Assembly: GCA_003243455.1 (NCBI GenBank) | Contig: QFQS01000015.1 | Span: forward strand, 1-26,470 | Direction: 5' to 3' | DNA length: 26,470 nt | DNA from: Cereibacter sphaeroides | GTDB taxonomy: Bacteria; Pseudomonadota; Alphaproteobacteria; Rhodobacterales; Rhodobacteraceae | Shown: positions 1-8,277 of the stretch, in pieces | How the letters are laid out: each line of letters opens with the position of its first letter | Position numbering within the stretch: the stretch's first letter is position 1 | Position numbers and translations under genes: made by a program | The notes under the pieces: generated by a model | Database searches by the model: none | Told to the model about the DNA's origin: nothing | Seen by the model: the letters and a program-made list of their open reading frames with translations, nothing else

Positions 1-73
1 TGAACTGGCCCCCATTTCGACCGGACAGTCGGCATAACGCGGGAGGCTTGAGGCTATCCTCAAGCACAGGCTT

Positions 74-463
74 ATGGCTGACGATTATCGACGGATCGAA
101 CTGATCACCGGCGAGGCACGGCGCCGACACTGGTCAACCGAGCAGAAGCTTCAGATCATCGAGGAGAGTTTCCTCCCGGGCGAGACGGTGTCGTCCGTGG
201 CGAGACGACGTGGCGTCGCGCCCAATCTGCTTTATCGTTGGCGCCGTCTGTTGACGGAAGGCGGAGCGACAGCGGTGGGATCAGACGAGCCTGTGGTTGG
301 GAGTTCGGAAGTGCGACGGCTCGAAGAGCGCGTCCGCGACCTCGAACGGCTGCTCGGCCGCAAGACGATGGAGGTTGAGATCCTCAGGGAGGCGCTGGCA
401 AAGTCGGAGTCAAAAAAACCGAGCTTGCGGCTCTTGTCGCAGCTGAGGGACGGTTCCCGATGA
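74..463 (+). CDS. IS3-family transposase OrfA (helix-turn-helix subunit)
   Basis: This 129-residue protein is the DNA-binding half of the IS transposase. The N-terminal part (about residues 18-60) is a transposase_8 type helix-turn-helix that recognises the element ends, with the typical WSTEQKLQIIEES and SSVARRRGVAPNLLYRWRR segments. A leucine-zipper-like coiled coil follows at about 78-108 (VRRLEERVRDLERLLGRK). In this family OrfA alone acts as a regulator, and a -1 frameshift makes the OrfAB transposase. The likely slip site is the A7 run at 412-418, read as A AAA AAA. A -1 shift there enters the frame of the next gene and gives KKTELAALVAAEGRFPMKAV, the sequence usual at the OrfA/OrfB joint of IS2-type elements. 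Confidence 0.9.
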   Translation: MADDYRRIELITGEARRRHWSTEQKLQIIEESFLPGETVSSVARRRGVAPNLLYRWRRLLTEGGATAVGSDEPVVGSSEVRRLEERVRDLERLLGRKTMEVEILREALAKSESKKPSLRLLSQLRDGSR

Positions 464-1287
464 AGGCGGTTGCCAAGACGATCGGAGTGGCCCGCTCCCA
501 TCTTCATGACAAGGTGTATCGCGCGAAGAAGCCCCGCGGTCCCTATCGCAAGCTAGAGGATGAAACCCTGGTGCAGCTCGTTCGCCGCATTGCCGACGAG
601 CGCCCGACCTATGGCTACCGCCGCATCACGGCCCTGGCTAACAGGGAGCTTGCCAAGGCGGGCGAGCCGTCCGTCAACCACAAACGCGTCTTCCGCATTA
701 TGCGCCAGAACGCCATGCTGCTGGCCAGGCACACCGGCCGCCGGACCGGCCGTGTCCACGACGGCAAAGTCATCGTCATGCGCTCGAACCTTCGCTGGTG
801 TTCAGACGGGTTCGAGATCTCGTGCTGGAACGGGGACCTCATCCGGATCGCCTTCATCATCGACGCCCATGACCGGGAAATCATCGCATGGCATGCCGTC
901 GTCGGATCGGGCATCAGCGGCGGGATGGTCCGGGACATGATGCTCGAGGCCGTCGAGAGGAGGTTTGGCGCCCTCAAGTCGCCGGCGCCGCTCGAATGGC
1001 TGACAGACAATGGCAGCGCCTACACAGCCAAGGCGACGCGCGACTTCGCCACAGCGCTCAATCTCATTGCCTGCTTCACGCCAGTCCAGAGCCCCGAGTC
1101 GAATGGCATGTCGGAGAGCTTCGTCAAAACCTTCAAACGCGACTATGTTCGCGTCAATCCCTTGCCAGATGCGTTCACCGCGCTCGGCAAGCTCGCCGGA
1201 TGGTTCGAGGATTACAACGAGAACCATCCTCACTCAGGGCTCAAAATGCGCTCCCCTCGGGAGTTCATACGGGCACAAGCTCAATAG
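460..1287 (+). CDS. IS3-family transposase OrfB (DDE integrase subunit)
   Basis: This 275-residue protein is the catalytic half of the transposase, with an HTH_21-type region at about 35-90 and an rve integrase core at about 105-265. The DDE residues are visible in the segments LRWCSDGFEI (first D), EWLTDNGSAY (second D) and SPESNGMSESFVKTFKRDY (E). The YNENHPHSGLKMRSPREF tail is standard. The SDGFE and CWNGDLIRIAF segments and the SPESNG motif place it in the IS2 subgroup. Its start overlaps the end of OrfA by 4 bases, but functional protein probably arises from the frameshifted fusion 74-1287. Length is normal and there are no internal stops. Confidence 0.92.
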   Translation: MKAVAKTIGVARSHLHDKVYRAKKPRGPYRKLEDETLVQLVRRIADERPTYGYRRITALANRELAKAGEPSVNHKRVFRIMRQNAMLLARHTGRRTGRVHDGKVIVMRSNLRWCSDGFEISCWNGDLIRIAFIIDAHDREIIAWHAVVGSGISGGMVRDMMLEAVERRFGALKSPAPLEWLTDNGSAYTAKATRDFATALNLIACFTPVQSPESNGMSESFVKTFKRDYVRVNPLPDAFTALGKLAGWFEDYNENHPHSGLKMRSPREFIRAQAQ

Positions 1288-1299
1288 CTGACTGTCCGG

Positions 1300-3825
1300 T
1301 CAAACAGGGGCAACTCCATCGTTGTAAAGGCGAGCGAGCTCGTCAGCGCGCGTCCCGTCGCGCCAGACCCAATCCTCGAAGGCAAGCTTCATGCTCTGAA
1401 GCTTCTCCTTGGCGGCTTCGGTCTCCTTGGCATTGAGCTCGCGAATGACGCGCCCGTTCACATCGACGGCCTCATCGTAGATGGCCGGGATGCGGGAATT
1501 CAGCGCATCGAGCAGGACCTTTCCGGCGTCGTAGCGCATGGTGCCCCACTTCGCGTTGACCGCCGTCGTGTACTTGAACCTGTACTCATCGATGGTCCAC
1601 GACGCCGCCTTGGGCACGTGGCGAACACGCGTCGCCACCTCGATCACCTCTTCGGCGAATTTCTCGATGACGGTGGTCGGGATCCACGGCGCCCCGAGGC
1701 GTGCCGTGATGTCGGACGGGGGAATATCCGTCGGCTGCACCTGCTCGAGGGCTTCGACATTTCGGGCATAGTTCTGGTCGGTCTCGGCAGCGGCGATGGC
1801 GAGCTGGAGCTTCTGGCGGACGTTGCCCGACAGATACTCGTCCTGGGTCTGCCAAGCGTGGGTCTCGGGGTCGAGATAAAGGGCGGCGTCGAGCTCGATG
1901 AGCGTCTCGGCTTCCGACTTGTTGAGCAGGCCGGCGATATAGGCGACGTCGACCTTTCCGAATTCATGAAGGCAGCGCGCGAGAGCGTCGGCCGCGGACT
2001 GGATCTCGGGCTCGATCTCCCGAGCAATCACCGTCTTGTCGAATACGAGGCCCTTGCGCGCGCTCTGCGCCTCAAGGTCGTATTCTTCGATCGAAGCGAC
2101 CAGCCAGCAGTCAGGATCATCGCGGAAGGGGGCGAGGTTCGGCTGGCGATGGAGCTCCTTGCGCTCGCCGGTCACCTCATCGACCTGAACATGGATGTCC
2201 GTGTGGTTGATGAAGCCGTGCTTCTCGACGAACTGGTCGTAGAGCTCGTTCAGATTGATCTGTTCCTCTATCGAGCTTTCGAAGCGCTCCTGCAGGGAAA
2301 GGATGGACCGAACTGCATCACGGATGGGGATCAGCGCCCGGATCAGCTTGGCGTGCTTCTGGAAGATGCCCGCATCGCCACGGGCCTGCTTGACGGGGAC
2401 GACGTGCGCACGGCCGTCGATCACCTGCATCAGCACATCGGCCTCGCTGACGAAGTACGACCCTTCGCGGAGACGGTTGTTATCGTTCGACTCGATCTCC
2501 GTCCCGACAGGAGCGGTGAGTGGCGAAACGGAGCTGTCGCAGTCGCAGATGTCCTCGGGCAGGTTGAGGATAGCCGCCTTCAGGGCGGCGCCTAGGGGGC
2601 GAGTGCGGTCCGGCTTGCAGACATAGGTGAGCTTCGGGCCGTAGATTCCGCGCCCGACTGCGTGGACGCCGAGCACCATCTCCGGCCGATTGAGGAAGTA
2701 CTCGTTGATGGAGATTTCCTCATGGCCTGGCGTCGAGGCGCCCCGGGCTTCGACCCACTCGACCCCATTGCTGTCCTCGCCTTCGAAGCGCCGGCGAAAG
2801 AACAGGATGTCGACGCCGACGTCCGTGCCGGCGGTGTCCTTGAACGTCCCCTCGGGCAGACGAATGGCACCCACCAGATCGGCCGTCTGCGCGATCTGGT
2901 GCCGGACGCGCGAGTTGCGCTTGTCCATGGTGCCCTGGCTGGTGATGAAGGCCGCGATGCCGCCCGGGCGAAGATGGTCGATGGCCTTCACGATGAAGAA
3001 GTCGTGCAGCAGAAGGCCCATGCGGCGATAGGCAGCGTCGGAGCGCACCACGCGCGCTGAAAACGGCGGGTTGCCGATCGCGAGGGAATAGTCGTCGGGG
3101 ATCCGCGTGAGTCCGAAATCCTCGATGCGAACGTCTGCGTCGGGATGCAGCAGCTTAGCGATGCGCCCGGTCACGGGGTCCGCCTCGATGCCAGTCAGGC
3201 GCGTGCGGTCCTGGAACTGCTTGGGCATATGAGTGAGAAACAGGCCGGTGCCCATGCCGGGCTCGAGCACGTTGCCACCCTTGAAGCCCATTCGCGTCAC
3301 GGCGACCCAGATCGCATGGACGAGGCTTTCGGGCGTGTAGTGGGCGTACTGCGTGCTGCGCGCTAGCGAGGAGTGATCGTCCTTGCTCACGAGCCCTTCG
3401 AGAGAGGCACCGATGCCTTCCCAGCCCTGGCGGAACTCGTTGTTCTTGGGATCGCGGAAGCACTTGTTCGCGAGCTCGCTGGCTCCGAAGCCAGTGAACA
3501 GGGCCAGCTTCGACTGTTCATCGCGCGTCGCCTCGCGACCTTCGGCGATGATCTGATCGGCGAGCATGATCGCTTCGATGTTCGCGACCGCCCGGCCCTG
3601 CCACGTCGGCGCCAGAGCCCGTGCCGCAGTCCTGTAGAAATTGCGCTGCGTCGAAAGGGGTTGAGCCGCGACCGCAGCAGGCGGGTTATCGTCCGTCGGC
3701 ACAGTGCCCGCGGCCGAGTCCTTATTCTGTGCAGGAGACTGAGCTTCGAACATGTCGAACTGCGCACCAGTGGCGGCGACGGCCGCGAACGGCGCGTCGG
3801 ACGAAACGCTATTTTCCAGATACAT
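1300..3825 (-). pseudogene. DarB-like N6-adenine DNA methylase/helicase, 3' part removed by the IS
   Basis: This is the N-terminal part of a very large methylase-helicase of the DarB / 'SNF2 helicase plus N6-methylase' type found on phages and conjugative plasmids, where some members protect incoming DNA from restriction. From the ATG at 3825 it has 841 residues; a TTG at 3879 is possible but less likely. Motif I is EPGMGTG (residues 188-194) and motif IV is NPPF (252-255), the signature of N6-adenine methylases. The sequence around LNSRIPAIYDEAV to LARLYND is what immediately precedes the helicase half in intact relatives. Here it stops: the last residues GVAPV and the stop codon are encoded by the IS right inverted repeat. 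The helicase half should lie beyond the left window edge. The methylase domain itself is complete and might still be made. Confidence 0.85.
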
Positions 3826-3910
3826 CGATTTTATTCCGGGATTGAATTTTACCAGGATATTTCGAACTAAGCGACCCAATGAGCCATCTGCGGATTTTCA
3901 CGGCGGAGAC

Positions 3911-3940
3911 AAAAAAAGGACGCCCCACAAGGAGGCGTCC
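3911..3940 (-). terminator. Rho-independent terminator after the 178-residue gene
   Basis: On the minus strand a perfect 7-bp stem (GGACGCC at 3918-3924 with GGCGTCC at 3934-3940) with a 9-base loop is followed by seven T residues (the A run at 3911-3917 on the plus strand). It begins 5 bases after the stop codon at 3945, so it separates the small-gene operon from the methylase gene downstream. Confidence 0.88.
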
Positions 3941-3944
3941 GACT

Positions 3945-4481
3945 TCAGCGCCACTGGGTATGGCGCTGCGCCTTCCAATTCCGGCTCCGGCTGCGGGGGA
4001 TGCCGTCCCAAGACGAGGGAAGATCGCGCCGGCGGCCGCAGGCATTCCGGTCGAGACCGTGATCGATCATCTGATCGTCATCGGCGGCCGCCCAAGTCCG
4101 CTCATTCTTCGTGCGGACGAGACGACGAAGGCTGCCGCGGTGAACACGGTGCTGGCCGCTGCCAGGCCAGGCGCCGCAGCGGAAACGGCCCTTGTTGATG
4201 CGCGAGGCGGAGCGCTCGACGATCTCGTCATTGAGCGCCTCGAGCTCGCGCAGGGAAACAGCGTCGCCAAGGTCGGTCTTGATCACGAAAGCGATCACCG
4301 CCGGCGCAAAGGGCGCGCCTTTATCGAACGCCGTCCCGATAGCAGTGCGCCAGGTGTAGGCCGACCTGCGGAGGGCCTTTTTCGTTGCGAGGAAAGCCTC
4401 CTCGAGGGTGTTGAACGTCCAGGTCTCGCGGCTCCGGTTCAGGACCACGTAGCGGACGGGAAACGGGGTAACAGCGTGCAC
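3945..4481 (-). CDS. Conserved hypothetical protein, basic C-terminus
   Basis: This 178-residue protein has no catalytic motif I can name. It appears to start at a GTG (4479-4481) with GGAGAG about 7 bases upstream. The C-terminal half is Arg-, Trp- and Ser-rich. It ends in WDGIPRSRSRNWKAQRHTQW, a type of ending I associate with small hypothetical proteins on alphaproteobacterial plasmids and phages; this is from memory and was not searched. The strongly basic tail suggests nucleic acid contact, which is inference. It is followed directly by a rho-independent terminator and preceded by a candidate promoter at 4561-4588, so it may be transcribed alone as well as with the genes above. A plus-strand open frame over the same bases looks like a shadow, because the terminator and ribosome binding site fit the minus strand. 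Confidence 0.65.
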   Translation of the reverse strand: MHAVTPFPVRYVVLNRSRETWTFNTLEEAFLATKKALRRSAYTWRTAIGTAFDKGAPFAPAVIAFVIKTDLGDAVSLRELEALNDEIVERSASRINKGRFRCGAWPGSGQHRVHRGSLRRLVRTKNERTWAAADDDQMIDHGLDRNACGRRRDLPSSWDGIPRSRSRNWKAQRHTQWR

Positions 4482-4549
4482 GTATGCTCTCCAATGATGT
4501 GACTACATCGGAGGGCGCGGGGCAGGTTGGTCTTGCGAAAGAACCGCAT

Positions 4550-4588
4550 GGAAATTCCTCTTATAATTTCCTCGGAAACACGCGTCAG
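4550..4588 (-). promoter_or_regulatory. Candidate promoter with overlapping inverted repeat
   Basis: Read on the minus strand, CTGACG (4588-4583), a 16-base spacer and TTATAA (4566-4561) form a possible sigma-70 promoter ahead of the 178-residue gene. A 7-bp inverted repeat, GGAAATT at 4550-4556 and AATTTCC at 4565-4571, overlaps the -10 box and could be an operator. The -35 is poor, so this is tentative. Confidence 0.35.
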
Positions 4589-4612
4589 GGTACAGCGTGG
4601 TTGCGTCTTGAG

Positions 4613-5023
4613 CTACGCCGCGATCGCCGCCGTCTTCTTTGAAGGCTGCTCTGCTCGCGGCATTCGAAAACGATCCATCGCGCTCCATCGAGGCATGCGC
4701 GCGATCCGGAAATCGATCTCGAAAGGCGGGATGACGAAGAAGGCGGGGCCTGCTGCGACGTAGTCGACGGCCTTGCCTGACGCATTGATCTCCTTGACCG
4801 CGGTGATTTCCGAGATGTTGTCGACGTTGAGCCTGAGAAGGTAGGTTCGCGACGGGTCCTTCCCGCGCAACGCACGATCGCCACTTGTCGAAAAGTAGAG
4901 GCCGTCCACCAGCGTTTCGCCGTCGACCTCCACGTTGACCGGGCGGCTCCTGAGCCCCCCACGAGCAATTTCTCGCATCTCGCCGCCGTCGACGGCGAGA
5001 TAGACGTAGCCGAAAGCATCCAT
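4613..5023 (-). CDS. Hypothetical protein, beta-rich
   Basis: This 136-residue protein was not recognised. The ATG at 5023 has GAGGT about 8 bases upstream, which fixes the start. Its first 100 residues alternate short hydrophobic stretches with charged turns (YVYLAVDGGEMREIARGG, YLLRLNVDNISEITAVKEI), suggesting a small beta-rich domain. The C-terminus is basic (RMPRWSAMDRFRMPRAEQ). There is no signal peptide or membrane segment. The gene above ends at 5045, 21 bases upstream, so the two are probably co-transcribed. Overlapping frames on the same strand (4585-5064, 4503-4688) lack this ribosome binding site and have Arg/Ser-biased translations typical of out-of-frame reading. Confidence 0.65.
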   Translation of the reverse strand: MDAFGYVYLAVDGGEMREIARGGLRSRPVNVEVDGETLVDGLYFSTSGDRALRGKDPSRTYLLRLNVDNISEITAVKEINASGKAVDYVAAGPAFFVIPPFEIDFRIARMPRWSAMDRFRMPRAEQPSKKTAAIAA

Positions 5024-5044
5024 CGCTTTACCTCGTTTTGATGG

Positions 5045-5575
5045 TCAGGCGGCGCGGGCCGCAATGCGGAGCTGCCGGGTTCTCCGCATCATCGCGAACC
5101 ACTGCGCGCGATTCATCGGAGGCCGCTTGGCCGTGGTTGCGACACGCTCTTTCGCGCTGTTGATGATGAGGTCATCGAAATCAGCGGCGGCGAGGCCGTA
5201 ATAGCGAAACGCGAGCCATTCCCAGGCCTTGGTCTGTACGTTGGGAACGTGGATCTCGAACTCATAGAGGTTCAGGGCAAATGGCGAAGTGGCAGCAAAG
5301 ACGACTGCGCCGTCGGTTCCGAGTGCGACGTGATCGAGGTTCTCGATCGCCTGCGGACGGACCCGGATGTGGAACATAGCCACGGCAGGCGTTCGATGCG
5401 CCGCCGCCGCGGCTTCAGCCGAGTGGTGGCCTCGAAGCAGATGCATCCGTCCCGAAGAAGTTTCGACCCTTCCCAGCGCCGACCGCAACCCGAAGCCGCA
5501 CTTGAGCGCGCACACCTCGTCCTTCGTCATCGCGAGATAAAGCGGCTTATCGCCTGTTCGCTTGAACGACATCAT
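5045..5575 (-). CDS. Hypothetical protein, possible KptA/ART-like N-terminal domain
   Basis: This 176-residue protein starts at ATG 5575 with AAGGAC just upstream; a second ATG follows immediately. The N-terminal 125 residues follow the general order seen in RNA 2'-phosphotransferase / ADP-ribosyltransferase folds: a first strand and helix (LYLAMTKDEVCALKCGFGLR), then MHLLRGHHSAEAAAAA, then AVAMFHIRV, and later FEIHVP. The usual first-strand histidine is absent (YLAMT instead of YHGT), so any activity is uncertain and the fold call is an inference from pattern alone. The C-terminal 40 residues are helical and basic. It sits between the dual-specificity phosphatase and the 136-residue gene in one run of minus-strand genes. 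Confidence 0.55.
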   Translation of the reverse strand: MMSFKRTGDKPLYLAMTKDEVCALKCGFGLRSALGRVETSSGRMHLLRGHHSAEAAAAAHRTPAVAMFHIRVRPQAIENLDHVALGTDGAVVFAATSPFALNLYEFEIHVPNVQTKAWEWLAFRYYGLAAADFDDLIINSAKERVATTAKRPPMNRAQWFAMMRRTRQLRIAARAA

Positions 5576-5632
5576 GCGTCCTTTTTGGGGTTCATGGAGC
5601 CATCTGGCTGCCCTCCCTCAGGACTGGTTCTG

Positions 5633-6151
5633 CTACCAGATATGCCTTGGGTCCGGCGGCGGTCGGACTTCTGCTGGAGCTGATTGCTCAAGCGCCCCGT
5701 TCAGCAGCAGTGCGGCGTCGGCGAGCCTCAGCATGAGCCTGTTCGGCTCATAGCCGCCGCACGGGATAATCCGCCCGATCCCCTCAGCTGCTGCGGACGC
5801 TGATCCTGTAATAGCAGCGATGATGATCATCACGGCAGCTGGGGATCGGGAGATCCCCATAGCGCATTGGACGAGAACCCGATCATCAGCCCGCAGGCCC
5901 TTCGCGAACGCGAGGATCAGGCGGATGTCATTTTTCGTGGGCGGCTGAACCCACGTCGCGCCTGGCTCAAGGTGCTCAACATCGTGAAAACGAATGTCGT
6001 GATGTTCAGCGTCGAATGAGGGGCAAGTCTGCCCAGGATCGAGGATAGAGAGAACCTTGGTAGCTCTTAGGCTGCGTGCGCGTCCTTGGGCGCTCTGCAG
6101 CGGAGAGACGTCGATCGACGGAAGGATGGGGCACTCCTCTTGGCACGCCAC
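5633..6151 (-). CDS. Dual-specificity / tyrosine phosphatase-like protein
   Basis: This 172-residue protein carries the cysteine-phosphatase signature C-x5-R in VLVQCAMGISRSPAAV, with nucleophile Cys96 and phosphate-binding Arg102. The helix after it and the serine following the arginine are standard for the DSP/PTP fold. Asp57 in FHDVEH is the best candidate for the general acid. Family members remove phosphate from Tyr/Ser/Thr side chains or from small molecules; the substrate here is unknown. The frame opens with a GTG at 6149-6151 without a clear ribosome binding site, so the first 20-30 residues are uncertain. It lies 41 bases after the diguanylate cyclase and 57 bases before the next gene, in line with co-transcription. 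Confidence 0.78.
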   Translation of the reverse strand: MACQEECPILPSIDVSPLQSAQGRARSLRATKVLSILDPGQTCPSFDAEHHDIRFHDVEHLEPGATWVQPPTKNDIRLILAFAKGLRADDRVLVQCAMGISRSPAAVMIIIAAITGSASAAAEGIGRIIPCGGYEPNRLMLRLADAALLLNGALEQSAPAEVRPPPDPRHIW

Positions 6152-6192
6152 AAAGAGCGTCTGCGAGATTTCCGGTCTCGACCTAGCCGCTG

Positions 6193-7362
6193 TTATGCGG
6201 CGGCAGCCATGCCGGTCGGACCAGCGACCTCTATGCGGTTACGGCCGAGAGACTTTGCGCGATACAAGGCGCGGTCAGCGGCGTCGAGCAGAGCGTTGAG
6301 CTCGAACGTCGATCCCTTCGCCTCAGCCAGTCCGATGCTTACAGTCGGCGCGACCTTGAGCACTTCGATTGCGCCTGCTTTCGCAGCGAAAAGGCTCGCA
6401 ATCTGTTCGCCCATGGCTTGGGCGCGATCGAGGTTCTCGCCGGCAAGCAACAGCGTGAATTCCTCACCACCGATGCGGGCCAAAATGGCGCCACGGCCGA
6501 CGACGCCGCTAGCAGCCTCAGCGAACGCCTTTAGGACTCGGTCTCCCACCGCATGGCCATACCGGTCATTGACGTCCTTGAAGTGATCGAGATCGAAAGC
6601 CAGTAGCGCGACGGGCCGGCTGGCGATCCTTGCGTTCTTAAGGACCGTCTCGCCGCGATCGAAAAACCCACGCCGGTTCGCTAGCCCGGTGAGGTGATCG
6701 GTCCGAGCCTTTTCGAGGAGCGAGACCTGGTACTCTTCGCGGACCAACGCGATTAGCGCCATAGGCATGGCGACCGCGTAGAGCGACCCTTCCAGCATCG
6801 TTGTTGCGGCAAAGTAGGGAAGCAGCTCTTTCCCGAAAGCCGCTACAGCTAACGGCATGAGCGTCGCTCGCGACAGGTAGAAGGCCCCGTGGAAGGCGAA
6901 AACCGCGACTGCCAAATTCTTGCTGCGAAGGCCCCTGAAGGATGAGCTCTGCCGGAGCATGATCGCGGTCAAGCCGCTGATCATCGCGATTGGAAACGAG
7001 GACACGTAGTGCCAGAACATGTCCGTGGTCGGTACGCCTCCCCCGAGCCAGGCCAGCGCCGCCGTCGCCAGGGTCGCAACAGTCCAGGTCAAGCTGTAGC
7101 GGTTGTCGACACTCACCACGCCTTGCAGGACTAAGAGGTACCCAAGCAGCATCACCAGATTGGTGAGCGCAGCGCCGACGCCAACCGGGAAGTATGCCCT
7201 CGTGAGTCCGACGAAACATCCGGCGGCCAGCGTGAAAAAGCCGGCGGCCCAATAGCCAAGTTCTCGAGCCCGGAGCGGCGCGGCCCTGCGCTCCCAAAGC
7301 GTCATGGTGGCGCCGACCAGCAAAGTGGCCAGTGTCAGGTACCAGAGCGTGCGCAGGTCCAT
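6193..7362 (-). CDS. Membrane-bound diguanylate cyclase (GGDEF domain)
   Basis: This 389-residue protein makes cyclic di-GMP from two GTP if active. Residues 1-205 contain about six hydrophobic segments (for example WYLTLATLLVGATMTLW, LGYWAAGFFTLAAGCFVGL, LVMLLGYLLVLQGVVSV), forming a membrane sensor region. A complete GGDEF domain follows, with DHLTGLANRRGFF, FDLDHFKDVNDRYGH and the active-site loop GGEEF at 298-302, the usual functional variant. The inhibitory RxxD site five residues before the loop is missing (GRGA there), so product feedback at that site is unlikely. The ATG at 7362 begins directly before the first membrane segment. Such a protein could alter host motility or biofilm state from the plasmid, but the signal sensed is unknown. 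Confidence 0.92.
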   Translation of the reverse strand: MDLRTLWYLTLATLLVGATMTLWERRAAPLRARELGYWAAGFFTLAAGCFVGLTRAYFPVGVGAALTNLVMLLGYLLVLQGVVSVDNRYSLTWTVATLATAALAWLGGGVPTTDMFWHYVSSFPIAMISGLTAIMLRQSSSFRGLRSKNLAVAVFAFHGAFYLSRATLMPLAVAAFGKELLPYFAATTMLEGSLYAVAMPMALIALVREEYQVSLLEKARTDHLTGLANRRGFFDRGETVLKNARIASRPVALLAFDLDHFKDVNDRYGHAVGDRVLKAFAEAASGVVGRGAILARIGGEEFTLLLAGENLDRAQAMGEQIASLFAAKAGAIEVLKVAPTVSIGLAEAKGSTFELNALLDAADRALYRAKSLGRNRIEVAGPTGMAAAA

Positions 7363-7422
7363 CGCAATTCAGACCGGTGGACCCCTAACCGCGCCCCGGC
7401 CAACTCTCCCGTTGGTTGACTT

Positions 7423-7484
7423 GCTCGAATTGAGCCCGAAAGGAGTTAATTTTTCAATGGCGGGATGCGCCAAGCTCGAATTGA
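7423..7484. repeat. 11-bp direct repeat upstream of the diguanylate cyclase
   Basis: GCTCGAATTGA occurs at 7423-7433 and again at 7474-7484, 51 bases apart, in the 141-base gap between the acetyltransferase-like gene and the diguanylate cyclase start. It could be an operator pair. No convincing -35/-10 was found with it. Confidence 0.45.
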
Positions 7485-7503
7485 TCAACTGTATAAACAG
7501 GCG

Positions 7504-7941
7504 TCAGGAGGATGTTTCCATCGAGCGTAGTTGCGCGCTCAGGGAAATCGGGAGTCTTTTCGCCCATTTGTAGAAGTCCGAGGCAGGCGATCCTTCTGAC
7601 TGCGGAACTTCGATATACCCATGACGCTGATGCATCGCAGCCAACTCAGGATTTAGTACACATTCGTGGACGACAACCTGCACAAATGGATGCGACGCGG
7701 CGAACTCTTCCACGAAAGTGCAAAGCTGTCGGAAGTACCCCTTACCCTGAAGCTCCGGCGTCAACTCAACCTTGGCGATGACGAGTGCATGGTACATCTG
7801 GCCGTCGATGGCCTTCGCCGTGTTTCGTAGATAGGCGGAGAAGACACGACCTTGCCAAAGCTCACGGCTGACCGGCATGCGAAGAAGCGTCTCTGGAAAC
7901 TGGCTCCGAATTTGAGCTTGAAGATCGGGTATCAAGTGCAT
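7504..7941 (-). CDS. GNAT acetyltransferase-like protein
   Basis: This 145-residue protein has the core of a Gcn5-related N-acetyltransferase. The segment VIAKVELTPELQGKGYFRQL contains the Q-x-x-G-x-G/Y acetyl-CoA loop (QGKGYF) after a beta strand, and HECVLNPELAAMHQRHGYIE matches motif B, where the N-x-x-A-x-x-x-Y/H helix precedes the last strand. The start was chosen at ATG 7941 because the preceding gene ends at 7949, 8 bases away. A longer frame reaching to 8151 would overlap nearly all of that gene, and its extra sequence is Ser/Arg-biased. Phage-encoded GNATs may modify proteins, bases or small molecules; no substrate can be read here. Confidence 0.68.
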   Translation of the reverse strand: MHLIPDLQAQIRSQFPETLLRMPVSRELWQGRVFSAYLRNTAKAIDGQMYHALVIAKVELTPELQGKGYFRQLCTFVEEFAASHPFVQVVVHECVLNPELAAMHQRHGYIEVPQSEGSPASDFYKWAKRLPISLSAQLRSMETSS

Positions 7942-7948
7942 GGAGCGA

Positions 7949-8230
7949 TCAAGGACGCACGGCGTCTTCCGAAATTTCGAAGTCTGCGATGTCGTACGCG
8001 TATGTTGATCCGATAATGTAGAGCCGGCGGCCGGCCTCATAACCCGACAGCATGCAGGGGCGAAACTCGAAATCATGGCGCTTGAGAGAGGACGTTGTGC
8101 CGTCGAAATGGCGCCATGGCTTATGCCGCGGCCGCGCCCAGACGAAGACATGACCGCCGTACTCGAACTCGCGGGCCTTCGGATCGAGCGGCGGTCCTTC
8201 GTTTACGGCAGGGGTAGCTGTGGTCGTCAT
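7949..8230 (-). CDS. Small hypothetical protein
   Basis: This 93-residue protein starts at ATG 8230 with GAGGG about 5 bases upstream. A longer frame from 8305 would run into the end of the preceding gene and has no good ribosome binding site. I do not recognise it. It has a low-complexity start (MTTTATPAVNEGPPLDP), then an aromatic and charged core (FEYGGHVFVWARPRHKPWRH, RRLYIIGSTYAYDIADFEI) that looks like a small beta-rich domain. It sits between the duplicated winged-helix-like gene and the acetyltransferase-like gene with very short spacing on the downstream side. Confidence 0.6.
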   Translation of the reverse strand: MTTTATPAVNEGPPLDPKAREFEYGGHVFVWARPRHKPWRHFDGTTSSLKRHDFEFRPCMLSGYEAGRRLYIIGSTYAYDIADFEISEDAVRP

Positions 8231-8277
8231 TCGGCCCTCAATGTTTCGCCGACCATAAGATGGCGTTGGTTGGTGCG

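Larger units (their letters stand above)
1..1318 (+). mobile_element. IS3-family insertion sequence, IS2 subgroup
   Basis: The element is bounded by imperfect inverted repeats. The left end begins TGAACTGGCCCCC, the right end read inwards begins TGGAGTTGCCCC, and both share the inner block GACCGGACAGTC (left 19-30, right 1290-1301). It starts with TG and ends with CA as IS3-family elements do, and holds two overlapping frames joined by an A7 run typical of programmed -1 frameshifting. The OrfB sequence matches the IS2 subgroup rather than IS150 or IS407. The left end coincides with base 1, so the left target duplication is not visible. The element sits inside the methylase/helicase gene that reads leftwards from 3825, and its right inverted repeat supplies that gene's last codons. 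It appears intact and potentially active. Confidence 0.9.

Noticed and set aside
1618..2595. 325-residue plus-strand open frame
   Set aside because: It lies wholly opposite the methylase gene, whose frame contains clear motifs; GC-rich antisense frames stay open by codon bias.
3879..4502. 207-residue plus-strand open frame
   Set aside because: The minus-strand frame over the same bases has a ribosome binding site and is followed at 5 bases by a terminator in its own direction.
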